Source: Vibrio sinus
GTDB taxonomy: Bacteria; Pseudomonadota; Gammaproteobacteria; Enterobacterales; Vibrionaceae
Length of the DNA: 64,000 nt
Reading direction: 5' to 3'
Assembly (NCBI RefSeq): GCF_023634645.1
Contig: NZ_JAMKMR010000001.1
Coordinates: 248,001-312,000 of the forward strand
This document shows, piece by piece, positions 45,624 to 53,633 of this stretch. The translations under genes and the position numbers were made by a program. The notes beneath the pieces are model-generated. The model made no database searches and was not told the origin of the DNA. It was given only the letters and a program-made list of their open reading frames with translations. Each line of letters begins with the position of its first letter. The stretch's first letter is position 1.

Positions 45624-46418
45624 ATGAGTGTAAAAGCTACAGAATGTTTTCAAATCAATTCAGGGTGTCAACAGTTTTTCTCTGAAGCCTCGCGCACCCA
45701 AGACACACAGCTTAGTCAGTATGTTCAAGTTTGTGATCAGGCAGGCTGCTCCAAAGACAAAAACACCGTCATAGATTACGTTCATACTGCAGTGGATGCT
45801 GGTGAGCTCCTTCTAGATATAGCAGATGCAGAAGACCTCGTTGATGGGTTATTTATTGCTATTGATGCCACAGATTTTATTAAAGATGTATTATCATTAA
45901 TATTTGGTTCATCTAGAAAAATGGCTATACATATAATGAACCAAACTAGCTTAGACATAGTAATAACTGGTGATGGGGATAATGATGTCTACATTGACCA
46001 TGGATACGAAGTATCTGCTCCCAAATTGGGTAGTATTCCTAAGATGGATAGTGAGGGAGATGCTAGTGTTGGGACCTATGCATTCTCCAACTGCTCTGGG
46101 GCACTTTATGGAACCATGGGAGCAATAAAAATGCGGTTAGTGGGAAGTGGCAATCCACAGACCGCTGTTGGATGGGTTGGTTCGAATGACGAGCAGTTTT
46201 CAATTGGATGGGAGGTGCCTTATAGTGGGGATAACCACTGTTTAACTCATGTCAATGAAGAAGGTAACTTCGGTCTTAAAGATTGGTATAAAAAAAAGGT
46301 ATCGAAGCACGGAAAGTCTTCTGATTCATCATCATCTGACAAATATAAAGTTACATGTGCTCTTAGTACAACTAAAGGGGATAAGGCGACATTACTAGTG
46401 ACAGTCACTGAAATCTAG
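45624..46418 (+). CDS. Toxin-like protein with aegerolysin/actinoporin-like C-terminal half
   Basis: A 264-residue protein without signal peptide. The N-terminal third has five cysteines in its first 42 residues, then amphipathic helices with a hydrophobic run at about 57-95 (AGELLLDIADAEDLVDGLFI). From about residue 99 the pattern is a beta-sandwich: AIHIMNQTSLDIVITG, then FSNCSGALYGTMGAIKMRL and GWEVPYSGDNHCLTHV. The N-x-T start, YGTxG centre and P-Y-x-G-x-N motif recall aegerolysins and other lipid-binding pore-former components. That is a by-eye fold guess. AAAGGAC precedes the start. It may be part of an accessory module with higBA2. Confidence 0.6.
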   Translation: MSVKATECFQINSGCQQFFSEASRTQDTQLSQYVQVCDQAGCSKDKNTVIDYVHTAVDAGELLLDIADAEDLVDGLFIAIDATDFIKDVLSLIFGSSRKMAIHIMNQTSLDIVITGDGDNDVYIDHGYEVSAPKLGSIPKMDSEGDASVGTYAFSNCSGALYGTMGAIKMRLVGSGNPQTAVGWVGSNDEQFSIGWEVPYSGDNHCLTHVNEEGNFGLKDWYKKKVSKHGKSSDSSSSDKYKVTCALSTTKGDKATLLVTVTEI

Positions 46419-46450
46419 AAATGGATCACTCCATAACCAACTTTTAGTAT

Positions 46451-46501
46451 GCCTAACAGTTGTTACATTTGTAATTTCTATATAGCTAACAACTGGTAGG
46501 C
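46451..46501. repeat. attC-like imperfect inverted repeat
   Basis: GCCTAACAGTTGTTA (46451-46465) pairs with TAACAACTGGTAGGC (46487-46501) at 14 of 15 positions. The first seven bases fit the integron R'' consensus RYYYAAC and the last seven miss the R' consensus GTTRRRY by one base. At 51 bases it is short for an attC. It lies between the toxin-like gene and higA2. It may be a decayed cassette recombination site or simply a terminator-like hairpin. Confidence 0.4.
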
Positions 46502-46551
46502 TTGACTAAAAGAGCAATTTAACTAATACGTTTCGGAGCACGAACCGCTCT

Positions 46552-46574
46552 GTGTTTGAATTTGCTTCAAACAC
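46552..46574 (-). terminator. Hairpin after higA2
   Basis: GTGTTTGAA and TTCAAACAC form a perfect 9-base-pair stem with a 5-base loop, 20 bases beyond the higA2 stop codon. No T run follows on the minus strand, so terminator strength is uncertain. Confidence 0.5.
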
Positions 46575-46594
46575 GAGGCATCGGTAAAGGTAGT

Positions 46595-46909
46595 TTAAAG
46601 TTCAGCAATATGAGACAAGGTTTCTGGATGGCGCTGCACCAATTTAAGAAGGGTTACAGCTTGTCCATTTGGGACACTTCGCCCTTGTTCCCAATTTTCT
46701 AATGTGCGAGATGATGTGTGCAATAAGCGAGCAAACACACCACGAGACATATTAAACTGTTCCCGAATACTAACAATCTCATCAGGTGAAATAATCAACT
46801 CATTGATGTCGTTAACTTGATGAGTTTTAAGGGTAAGCTTACCTTCTGAGTGCTCTTTAGATTCGACAAGAGCTGAGTTCAATTCTGTAAATAGGTCACG
46901 ATTGCTCAT
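46595..46909 (-). CDS. higA2: HigA2 antitoxin (Xre family)
   Basis: A 104-residue antitoxin that neutralises the HigB2 RNase and represses its own operon. It is nearly the same as V. cholerae HigA2 as I remember it: MSNRDLFTELNSALVESKEH, then ISPDEIVSIREQFNMSRGVF, and the C-terminal HTH with RTLENWEQGRSVPNGQAVTL. The gene starts 14 bases inside the end of the higB2 reading frame, so toxin translation would normally be coupled to it. Because higB2 carries a stop codon, the antitoxin may now be an orphan regulator. Confidence 0.93.
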   Translation of the reverse strand: MSNRDLFTELNSALVESKEHSEGKLTLKTHQVNDINELIISPDEIVSIREQFNMSRGVFARLLHTSSRTLENWEQGRSVPNGQAVTLLKLVQRHPETLSHIAEL

Positions 46910-47228
46910 TGCGCCACGCCTCCATAAAAGTCTTTAATTGTTTCTTTTGATCTGCGGTTAAGTCGGACATTTCGCTTTTGCCATAAATTGTCAGCAAATA
47001 AAAACGTCGTTTTTAATCGAGAAAGTAATAAATAACGCGGGAGCCACCACGCTTTCCCTTAGTCTTACTCACAACTCGAACTTTTCGCAAACCACCCGTC
47101 CCCTGAATTACATCTCCCTGTTTAGGGTTAAACATTAACTCAGCTTGAAAGAGTCTAAACTCTTCATAACTAAGATATTCATTACGGTATTTTTCAAAAA
47201 TAGATGACTCAACAAATACGCTTTTCAT
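46896..47228 (-). pseudogene. higB2: higB2 toxin gene interrupted by a single in-frame stop
   Basis: Translation from 47228 gives 71 residues of HigB2 (starts MKSVFVESSIFEKYRNEYLS, ends GSRVIYYFLD) and then TAA at 47015-47013. Reading on in the same frame gives KRRFYLLTIYGKSEMSDLTA and MEAWRNEQS before TGA at 46898-46896. The complete frame is 111 codons, the length of V. cholerae HigB2, where that position is Glu (GAA or GAG). One base change therefore truncates the toxin and removes the C-terminal part of the RelE-type fold. Without read-through the toxin should be inactive. Confidence 0.9.
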
Positions 47229-47238
47229 AGGCCAAGTG

Positions 47239-47253
47239 TACGTAATTTACGTA
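47239..47253. promoter_or_regulatory. Palindromic operator candidate of higBA2
   Basis: TACGTAATTTACGTA is a perfect inverted repeat with one central base, 11 bases before the higB2 start. Toxin-antitoxin operons are repressed by the antitoxin at such palindromes, so this is the likely HigA2 site. Confidence 0.65.
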
Positions 47254-47295
47254 TAGATAGCAAAGTCATGCATTAACAAATGCATTTTAGGTTAG

Positions 47296-47610
47296 CTAAA
47301 CTATCATTTTTTTGTGTACATCGATAAGTTCAGTAACGAGCTCTTTTGCGAGCATTGAAGTCATTAAATGGTCTTGTGCGTGAACCATGATGAGCGTCAT
47401 TTGAGTTTTACCCTCTCCCTCATCCTGCTCTATAAGCTGCGTCTGAACTAGGTGCGCTTGATTGGCATAGGTTTGGGCCTCATGCAATAGCCCATCCGCC
47501 TCCTCAAACTGACCTTGTTTTGCACATTTCAAGGCTTCATAACAAAGACTCCTCGACTGACCAGCATTGATGATAATGCCCATGACTTGTTCTTCAAGAT
47601 CCATCGCCAT
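47296..47610 (-). CDS. PTS lactose/cellobiose-type EIIA
   Basis: A 104-residue EIIA of the Lac family. The phosphorylated histidine is H77 in MVHAQDHLMTSMLAKELVTE, with the conserved aspartate in the same motif. It receives phosphate from HPr and passes it to the EIIB encoded at the start of the operon. The start codon of this gene lies 5 bases after the stop of the 6-phospho-beta-glucosidase gene, so the operon order is IIB, IIC, glucosidase, IIA. ChbA/CelC-like length and sequence. Confidence 0.92.
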   Translation of the reverse strand: MAMDLEEQVMGIIINAGQSRSLCYEALKCAKQGQFEEADGLLHEAQTYANQAHLVQTQLIEQDEGEGKTQMTLIMVHAQDHLMTSMLAKELVTELIDVHKKMIV

Positions 47611-47615
47611 ACTCC

Positions 47616-49010
47616 TTATTCCACCTCAAAACCGTTGTCTTTAGAGACTTGTGCAAACCACTCGCCACTTTTCTTAACACTTCGTTGCTGAGTCTTAAGA
47701 TCCAGCTGATAAAATCCATACCGATTCTTGTAAGCATTACACCAAGACCAGTTATCAATAAATGTCCATAGGTGATATCCCAAACAATTGGAACCTTCCT
47801 CTAAGCCCTTGTGCAGCCATTTTAAATGTTCTTGGATAAACTCGATTCGATAATCATCTTGAATCTGACCATCTACTAAAAACTTTTGTTCTCCCTCGAC
47901 ACCCATCCCATTTTCCGAGATATAACAAGGGATGTTTCCATAATTTTCTTTTAAGTTCATCAATATATCGTAGATGCCTTTTTCAAAGATCTCCCATCCA
48001 CGGTGCGGGTTCATTTTGCGTCCAGGCATCTCGTAATAATCAAAGAAATGCTCTGGCATAAAGGGGGCGTCAGGATTCACAGCATTTTCTCTTGCTTTCA
48101 CGCGGCGAGGCTGATAGTAATTGACCCCCAATAGATCCACTTTCCCTTTAGCAATGAGTTCACAATCGCCTTCTCTCACTTCAGGCATTTGTTGATGTTC
48201 CTGTAATAGAGAAACCAATTCTTGTGGGTACTCGCCCTTTACCGCCGGATCTAAAAAGCTTCGGTTAAACAAGAGATCGCAAATTCTAGCGGCTTTAGTA
48301 TCAGCAGGATGTTGAGAGCGCGGATAGGAAGGAGTGAGATTAAGAATGATGCCAATCTGACCTTTCAGTTCTAGAAGGCGATATTTTTCAACCGCTTTGG
48401 CATGAGCAAGCATAGTATGGTACGCGACTGTCACAGCTCGTTTAAAATCAACCACATTTGGGTAATGAAAATCGTACAAGTACCCGCCTTCTACTGGCAC
48501 TATCGGCTCATTGAAGGTAAACCAGTGTTTGACCCTGTCGCCATAAAGCAAAAAACAGGTTTCAGCGAAATTAGCATAAGCGTCCAATACTTCTCGATTT
48601 TCAAACCCACCTATTTGTTGCATCGATAACGGCATATCAAAATGAAATAAGCAAATGAACGGCTGTATCCCCTGTTTAATTTGTTCATCAATAACATTTG
48701 AGTAAAACTCAACCGCCTCTTGATTAACACTACCCACTCCGTTGGGAATTAAACGCGACCATGAAATCGATGTTCGAAAACTGTTGTGGCCGATGTCTTT
48801 CATCAACTGAATATCAGCTTGGTAGTTACAATAAAATGTTGAGGCTTCTGTCGAAGAAATGCCGTTATGGAATCGATTTGGCTCATGTTTAAACCAATGA
48901 TCCCAAATGCTTTCCCCTTTACCTGATGAGAAGGCTGCACCTTCTGTCTGAGTGGATGAGGCTGCACTACCCCAGTAAAAATTCTTTGGAAATTGATACT
49001 TCATCTTCAC
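47616..49010 (-). CDS. 6-phospho-beta-glucosidase (GH1)
   Basis: A 464-residue glycoside hydrolase family 1 enzyme. The acid/base is E168 in TFNEP and the nucleophile is E366 in YISENGMG. The N-terminal signature FYWGSAASSTQTEGA is present. It hydrolyses phosphorylated cellobiose or another beta-glucoside after PTS import, giving glucose and glucose-6-phosphate. It lies within the PTS operon, 38 bases after the IIC gene. GH1 enzymes acting on phosphorylated sugars have serine or lysine near the active site in a loop near the C-terminus, which I did not resolve. Confidence 0.9.
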   Translation of the reverse strand: MKMKYQFPKNFYWGSAASSTQTEGAAFSSGKGESIWDHWFKHEPNRFHNGISSTEASTFYCNYQADIQLMKDIGHNSFRTSISWSRLIPNGVGSVNQEAVEFYSNVIDEQIKQGIQPFICLFHFDMPLSMQQIGGFENREVLDAYANFAETCFLLYGDRVKHWFTFNEPIVPVEGGYLYDFHYPNVVDFKRAVTVAYHTMLAHAKAVEKYRLLELKGQIGIILNLTPSYPRSQHPADTKAARICDLLFNRSFLDPAVKGEYPQELVSLLQEHQQMPEVREGDCELIAKGKVDLLGVNYYQPRRVKARENAVNPDAPFMPEHFFDYYEMPGRKMNPHRGWEIFEKGIYDILMNLKENYGNIPCYISENGMGVEGEQKFLVDGQIQDDYRIEFIQEHLKWLHKGLEEGSNCLGYHLWTFIDNWSWCNAYKNRYGFYQLDLKTQQRSVKKSGEWFAQVSKDNGFEVE

Positions 49011-49048
49011 ATCCTATTATGGGCACGAGGCCCCAAAAAATTTATGCG

Positions 49049-50371
49049 TTACACAGCGATAGGTTTGGTTTTTGGTTGTTGCTGCTCTTCCTCGAGTTCT
49101 TGCTTCAGCAGCTGCTTTTCGTAAGCTTTTAAAAACGGTAGGTACATCACCGCTGCCGTTGCCATACAAAATAGACTCATGACCACGGGAGCAAATGTCC
49201 AATTTGCCGCCCACGATGCGCCAATGGGGCCAGGTGTAGTCCATGGAGTTAGAGAAACAACGTGCTCTACTAACCCAAATTTGGTTGCAAACCAGGCTAG
49301 GCTGGCATTGACCATGGGAACAAAGATAAAAGGTAGGAAAAACATAGGGTTCATGATAATAGGAGCGCCAAAAAGGATGGGCTCATTAATGTTAAAAAAG
49401 CCAGGAACAATCCCCATTTTACCAATAGTGCGCAGGTGAGCGGCTTTACTACGTAACAGCAAAAACGCAAGAGGCAGCGTCGAGCCCACTCCACCAATCA
49501 GCAGGTAGTGATCCCAAAATCCTTGGACAAAAATATGAGGAATCGCTTCACCCGCCGCCATTGCAGCTTGGTTTGCTGAAAGGTTTGCCATCCAAAAGGG
49601 GTTCATGATACCGGTGACGATCAAAGCGCCATGAATCCCTGCAAACCACAACACTTGGCAAACCAACACCGCGAGCAAGACGGCAGGTAAGGTGTCTGAG
49701 GCAGAAACCAAAGGTTGTAGTAAAGACATAATGGCCTTGGGTAAGATCATTCCAGTCTCGGCTTGAACAAACAGATTTAACGGATGCAGTGTTAGTATGA
49801 TGGCTAAAACTGGAATCAATATTTCAAACGAGCGGGCAACGCCAGTAGGCACTTCTGGAGGCAGTTTTATGGTGACTTTTTTTCTCTTCAAAAATGCATA
49901 CACTTCGGTTGAATAAATCGCCGTCAGAATGGCGGTGAAAATACCTTGACCCGATAGGTACTGCATGGAAATCGCGCCATCTTTGATTGGTGCTGCAACC
50001 AGTAAAAATGACATCAAAGACAGCAATCCCGCCGTCACTGGTTCCAAATCATGGTGCTTCGCCAAACTGGCCGCAATACCAACGGAAATAAATATCGTCA
50101 TGACCCCCATGCTCAAATTAAACGGCAGCATGAGTTGCTCGCGATAAGTCTTGGAAAAATCGAGCCAAGCCCGCGCAAAGCCCCAGCTGGTATCCGAAGA
50201 AAATGGAGGAAAGATAAACACCAGCATAAATGAACCCACAATCATAAAAGGTAATGCTGAAATAAACCCATCGCGAATTGAAGTAATGTATTTTTGTTGA
50301 CCTAGCTTCCCAGCTATCGGAGTCACTTTTCGTTCAATGACATCGACCATATTGTCGTACAAAGCACTCAT
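49049..50371 (-). CDS. PTS cellobiose-type EIIC permease
   Basis: A 440-residue inner-membrane EIIC. The pattern matches ChbC/CelB: KYITSIRDGFISALPFMIVG, WFAGIHGALIVTGIMNPFWM, FNINEPILFGAPIIMNPMFF and TPGPIGASWAANW. The glutamate in NEPI and the histidine of GIHGA are the conserved sugar-binding residues of the family. It translocates and, with IIB, phosphorylates a beta-glucoside. The C-terminus ends in a glutamate/glutamine-rich cytoplasmic tail. Confidence 0.93.
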   Translation of the reverse strand: MSALYDNMVDVIERKVTPIAGKLGQQKYITSIRDGFISALPFMIVGSFMLVFIFPPFSSDTSWGFARAWLDFSKTYREQLMLPFNLSMGVMTIFISVGIAASLAKHHDLEPVTAGLLSLMSFLLVAAPIKDGAISMQYLSGQGIFTAILTAIYSTEVYAFLKRKKVTIKLPPEVPTGVARSFEILIPVLAIILTLHPLNLFVQAETGMILPKAIMSLLQPLVSASDTLPAVLLAVLVCQVLWFAGIHGALIVTGIMNPFWMANLSANQAAMAAGEAIPHIFVQGFWDHYLLIGGVGSTLPLAFLLLRSKAAHLRTIGKMGIVPGFFNINEPILFGAPIIMNPMFFLPFIFVPMVNASLAWFATKFGLVEHVVSLTPWTTPGPIGASWAANWTFAPVVMSLFCMATAAVMYLPFLKAYEKQLLKQELEEEQQQPKTKPIAV

Positions 50372-50422
50372 AATGTTGTCCCAATTGATGTGGAGTAAAT
50401 GCAGATTAGTGGTTCGCTAAAA

Positions 50423-50734
50423 TCAACGCTGGTTAATGAGCTCCAAAGCAAAATCCAGCACTTTGTCGCCCTTTTGCATTCCGTAATCCATCATGTTGAT
50501 CGGCTCAACCTTGATACCAAAGCGATCCGCTTCTTTTTGCAGATCCGACTGCATGTACTTCACCTGAGGGCCGAGTAAAACGACTTGAAAACTGCCCACC
50601 TGATTGCTGAACTCCGACGCGCCATAGGCTTTTATTTCAGCGTCTATGCCACGCTCTTTGGCACTGGCTTCCATCTTTCTTACTAACAGAGAAGTGGACA
50701 TCCCTGCTGAACAACAAAGCATTATCTTTTTCAT
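50423..50734 (-). CDS. PTS cellobiose-type EIIB
   Basis: A 103-residue EIIB with the phosphorylated cysteine C8 in MKKIMLCCSAGMSTSLLV, then VVLLGPQVKYMQSDLQKEAD and a C-terminal helix. It takes phosphate from EIIA and gives it to the sugar bound by EIIC. AAAGGAG lies 8 bases before the ATG at 50734; the frame continues 14 codons upstream but without such a signal. It is the first gene of the operon and follows a strong LacI-type operator. Confidence 0.92.
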   Translation of the reverse strand: MKKIMLCCSAGMSTSLLVRKMEASAKERGIDAEIKAYGASEFSNQVGSFQVVLLGPQVKYMQSDLQKEADRFGIKVEPINMMDYGMQKGDKVLDFALELINQR

Positions 50735-50831
50735 TTGAGTACTCCTTTGTGGTTTAGAACCACGATTAATTTTCATGAGGAGCTATGACAGCCCTACGCT
50801 TCAGGAGTATTAATATGCGCCTTAAGGAAAA

Positions 50832-50853
50832 TTTTGGAAACCGGTTTCCAAAA
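50832..50853. promoter_or_regulatory. Perfect LacI-type operator before the PTS operon
   Basis: TTTGGAAACCGGTTTCCAAA is the core of a 22-base perfect palindrome. It shares GAAACCGGTTTC with the site before the LacI-family gene. It lies about 98 bases upstream of the EIIB start. Confidence 0.85.
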
Positions 50854-50865
50854 CATTTCCGAGCC

Positions 50866-50885
50866 GCTGTGAAATCGATCATTAC
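50866..50885. promoter_or_regulatory. Possible CRP-binding site
   Basis: TGTGA-AATCGA-TCATT resembles the CRP consensus TGTGA-N6-TCACA with two mismatches in the right half. Catabolite control of a sugar PTS is expected, but the match is only moderate. Confidence 0.35.
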
Positions 50886-51079
50886 AATGGCTAACTTATC
50901 GCCAGATTTCGTGATCTGGATAAGATTTAGTAGAGGTAAAGGGTGCTAAAGCTTTCGTAAAGCTCAAATTGCAAACTGTGGACTAGCTGGCATTAATCGT
51001 GTTGTTTGATCGCCATCATTAATTATTTCGATATTATCCCTTACATTCGCCTCTGACTTAGGCCTGCCCAGGACCTGAT

Positions 51080-52411
51080 ATGAATCATTCACTTGCTGGC
51101 TTTGTTACTTCCCAATTAGAATTCTATCTCGCCCCTATCGCTCGTAAACTCGCACAAAACGTACACCTATCAGCTTTACGAGACGGCTTTCAGCTCTCTA
51201 TGCCCTTTATATTTGTCGGTTGTATGTTTGTCCCTATCATATTTCCGCCATTTTCTGTGCCGCATTCAGAGTTCGCGACTTGGTGGGCCCATATCGCCCG
51301 CGCCTTACGGCCAACACTGCTTCCTACTTACCAACTCACTCTGGGAGTGGTTGGTCTTATCGTTGCTTTTGGTATTGCCACCAGCCTTGCGAAGCAATAT
51401 AAATTGCCAGAACGAATATCGGGGTTAACGGGATGTATGGCTTTCTTAATGTTGGCAGGTATGGCGGACCCTACCCCACAGAACATTCGCTATTTGGGTG
51501 GCGCTGGCATTTTTACCGCGATCATCGCCAGCATCTATTCTGTAGAAGTAATACGTTTGTTTATCAAAAACAAATGGTATATTTCCATGCCAGAAGAGGT
51601 CCCATTGCTGACAGTTCAAAGCTTTCGTCTTATCGCTCCGATTATGATCATCATGCTGACATTGTCTTCTTTCAACCTGTTTCTCACCAGACACTTTGGT
51701 TTGCATTTCCCTCAACTGATTGAAGAAGTTTTTCATCCACTTCTCATGGCATCCGACACTTTAACGGCGGTGTTGATATCGATACTAATTTGCCAACTGC
51801 TTTGGTTTGTTGGCATTCATGGTGCCTTGGTAGTAACGGGAATTATGAACCCGTTTTGGATGTCTAATTTGCTGGCAAATCAGCATGCGATGGAGGCAGG
51901 CGCTGTAACACTTCCCCATATCTATCTGCCAGCATTTTGGGATTTTTTTGTTTTGATTGGTGGGGTGGGTTCAACGCTACCTTTGATCTATTTGGCGATC
52001 AAAAGTCGCTCAATTCACTTACGCTCCGTAGGGAAAGTCGGATTGGTTCCTTCGATATTTAATATCAATGAACCCATTTTGTTCGGCTTTCCTATCATCA
52101 TGAACCCGATATTTATGATTCCATTTGTCTTAGTCCCGATGATCAATGCAACGATTGCGTGGTATTTAACTTCTGCGGGGATATTGGCCAAAGTGGTGAC
52201 GATGATTCCCTGGTCGGTCCCAGCTCCAATAGGGGCTGCCTGGGCATCTAATGGCAGTTTCGCCAATGCTATGATGGTTGTACTCGCGATGGTTATTGCT
52301 TATTTTCTTTATCTGCCTTTTTTCAAGGCTCATGAAAAAATACTGATTGCCCAGCAAGAAGAGCGGCGAGGTGCTTTCCCGAGAAACCTTGCAACTCACC
52401 CCTCAAAGTGA
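51080..52411 (+). CDS. Second, divergent PTS cellobiose-type EIIC
   Basis: A 443-residue EIIC colinear with the one at 49049-50371: HLSALRDGFQLSMPFIFVG, WFVGIHGALVVTGIMNPFWM, FNINEPILFGFPIIMNPIFM, APIGAAWASNGSF. It has no EIIA or EIIB gene of its own, so it must share those of the divergent operon. The two copies are clearly different in detail (for example the 60-130 region), so they may handle different sugars. It is transcribed from the same divergent region, probably under the same repressor. Confidence 0.9.
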   Translation: MNHSLAGFVTSQLEFYLAPIARKLAQNVHLSALRDGFQLSMPFIFVGCMFVPIIFPPFSVPHSEFATWWAHIARALRPTLLPTYQLTLGVVGLIVAFGIATSLAKQYKLPERISGLTGCMAFLMLAGMADPTPQNIRYLGGAGIFTAIIASIYSVEVIRLFIKNKWYISMPEEVPLLTVQSFRLIAPIMIIMLTLSSFNLFLTRHFGLHFPQLIEEVFHPLLMASDTLTAVLISILICQLLWFVGIHGALVVTGIMNPFWMSNLLANQHAMEAGAVTLPHIYLPAFWDFFVLIGGVGSTLPLIYLAIKSRSIHLRSVGKVGLVPSIFNINEPILFGFPIIMNPIFMIPFVLVPMINATIAWYLTSAGILAKVVTMIPWSVPAPIGAAWASNGSFANAMMVVLAMVIAYFLYLPFFKAHEKILIAQQEERRGAFPRNLATHPSK

Positions 52412-52444
52412 AAACGTAAAGTATTGACAGCACGGCCGACTATA

Positions 52445-53008
52445 TCAATCGGTCGTAATGCCTGTCCTTTTGACGATTTCCGTATCAAAACCATCAATAC
52501 TGGTTTGGTTTTTCTTCACCCAATAGCGCTCGATTCCATCTTTACCTTGTTTCTCCGCCCAATTGGCCAAGTCATCTCGATCACTGACATAATCAAAATA
52601 AGGAACTGATTTCCCGCATGATGTCTGCACAGTATGAATTTTCTGGATGAAAATTTGCCTCATACCGTTACTTGGTGGGAACAGATCGACGTATTGCTTC
52701 CATTCGTCATCAAGCTGGTGGAGCACGGTGGCTTCTCCGTAGGTCCTAAGAATCAAAGGCGCACCTTCAAAAGCGCAAAACATTAACGTCATTCTGGGAT
52801 TAAGGAGCACATGACTGGCGGATTCATTGCCACTGCCCGTTAAGTTTTGCCATGCAATGGTGTTTTCATCAATAACTCGTAACGAATCTCCGCCCTTGGG
52901 AGAAAGATTTACACTTCCTTCTCCAGCTGCGGTGGCAACAAAGTAAAGCTTTTGTTGCTGAATAAATTCAATATGCTTGTCCGATAGCTTTGAAAACTTT
53001 TGTCCCAT
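52445..53008 (-). CDS. Pyridoxamine-phosphate-oxidase-fold flavoprotein
   Basis: A 187-residue split-barrel protein. It starts MGQKFSKLSDKHIEFIQQQK, then LYFVATAAGEGSVNLSPKGG and NPRMTLMFCAFEGAPLILRT, typical of small FMN-binding proteins of the pyridoxamine 5'-phosphate oxidase family. The C-terminus contains a YWVKKNQTSIDG segment found in a subgroup of unknown function. It converges with the second EIIC. The frame is open for 7 codons upstream; I chose the methionine that matches relatives. Confidence 0.78.
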   Translation of the reverse strand: MGQKFSKLSDKHIEFIQQQKLYFVATAAGEGSVNLSPKGGDSLRVIDENTIAWQNLTGSGNESASHVLLNPRMTLMFCAFEGAPLILRTYGEATVLHQLDDEWKQYVDLFPPSNGMRQIFIQKIHTVQTSCGKSVPYFDYVSDRDDLANWAEKQGKDGIERYWVKKNQTSIDGFDTEIVKRTGITTD

Positions 53009-53633
53009 ATTTTCATCCTCAACTAACAAATAATTCTTACAATTTAGAAAAACACCAGAGAAATATCCAAATATTCAGGATACCCTATGAGATCTTATAT
53101 TAGGCCCTTTCAACTTCACTTCACTCTATCACATCTTACCTTTTATGATAGCTATCGATTTTTCTATCCACTTTTGCAAACGCCAACATAGAAATATGAC
53201 ATTCGTATGACGAAAAATTTAGTTTTTTCTGTGTAATACCATTGAGATAAATGTAAATAATGAGTGACTTACCATCACGAAAAACTGTACATTAGCAATT
53301 AAATGTAAAATAATAGGGCGCAAATGCATTGAGCAGTACTGGTACAAGTAGACCTGAGCCTAAGAGTAGCAAGGTTGGACCAGTCAATGTTGTATCTATT
53401 GTCGAGTAAAGTCAGCTAACCAAATTCTAGGTGGAATTGCTTTATTCTCGAAGAAAAATAGATCTCCCTCAAAGACATTGAAAAGTGTCAGTTGCAAGAT
53501 AGTAGCAAGAGCAATGCAGTATTAATCAATACAACATAACAGTGCGTCGTGCAGTACGGTTGGGCTTTTTCACGCAGGGAGATTTGGCGAAACTCCTGTC
53601 GTTAACTATTAATCAATTTTGTGCATTAAATAA
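53009..53633. other. Long intergenic stretch without a recognised gene
   Basis: These 625 bases contain no convincing coding frame on either strand. The left half is AT-rich; the right half (53330-53600) is more mixed and contains GTGCAGTACGGTTGGGCTTTTT, a terminator-like stretch. It may hold remnants or an unannotated small RNA, but I see no certain structure. Confidence 0.35.

Larger units (their letters stand above)
50735..51079. other. Divergent regulatory region of the beta-glucoside PTS
   Basis: This 345-base spacer contains the LacI-type operator at 50832-50853, a CRP-like site at 50868-50883 (TGTGA-N6-TCATT), and an inverted repeat at 50902-50919 (CCAGAT-N6-ATCTGG) with flanking CTTATC/TAAG. 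It drives the minus-strand operon and the plus-strand second EIIC. Confidence 0.6.

Noticed and set aside
52430..52458. Weak hairpin near the end of the flavin-fold gene
   Set aside because: Only six paired bases with G-T pairs and it overlaps the coding end; not convincing as a terminator.
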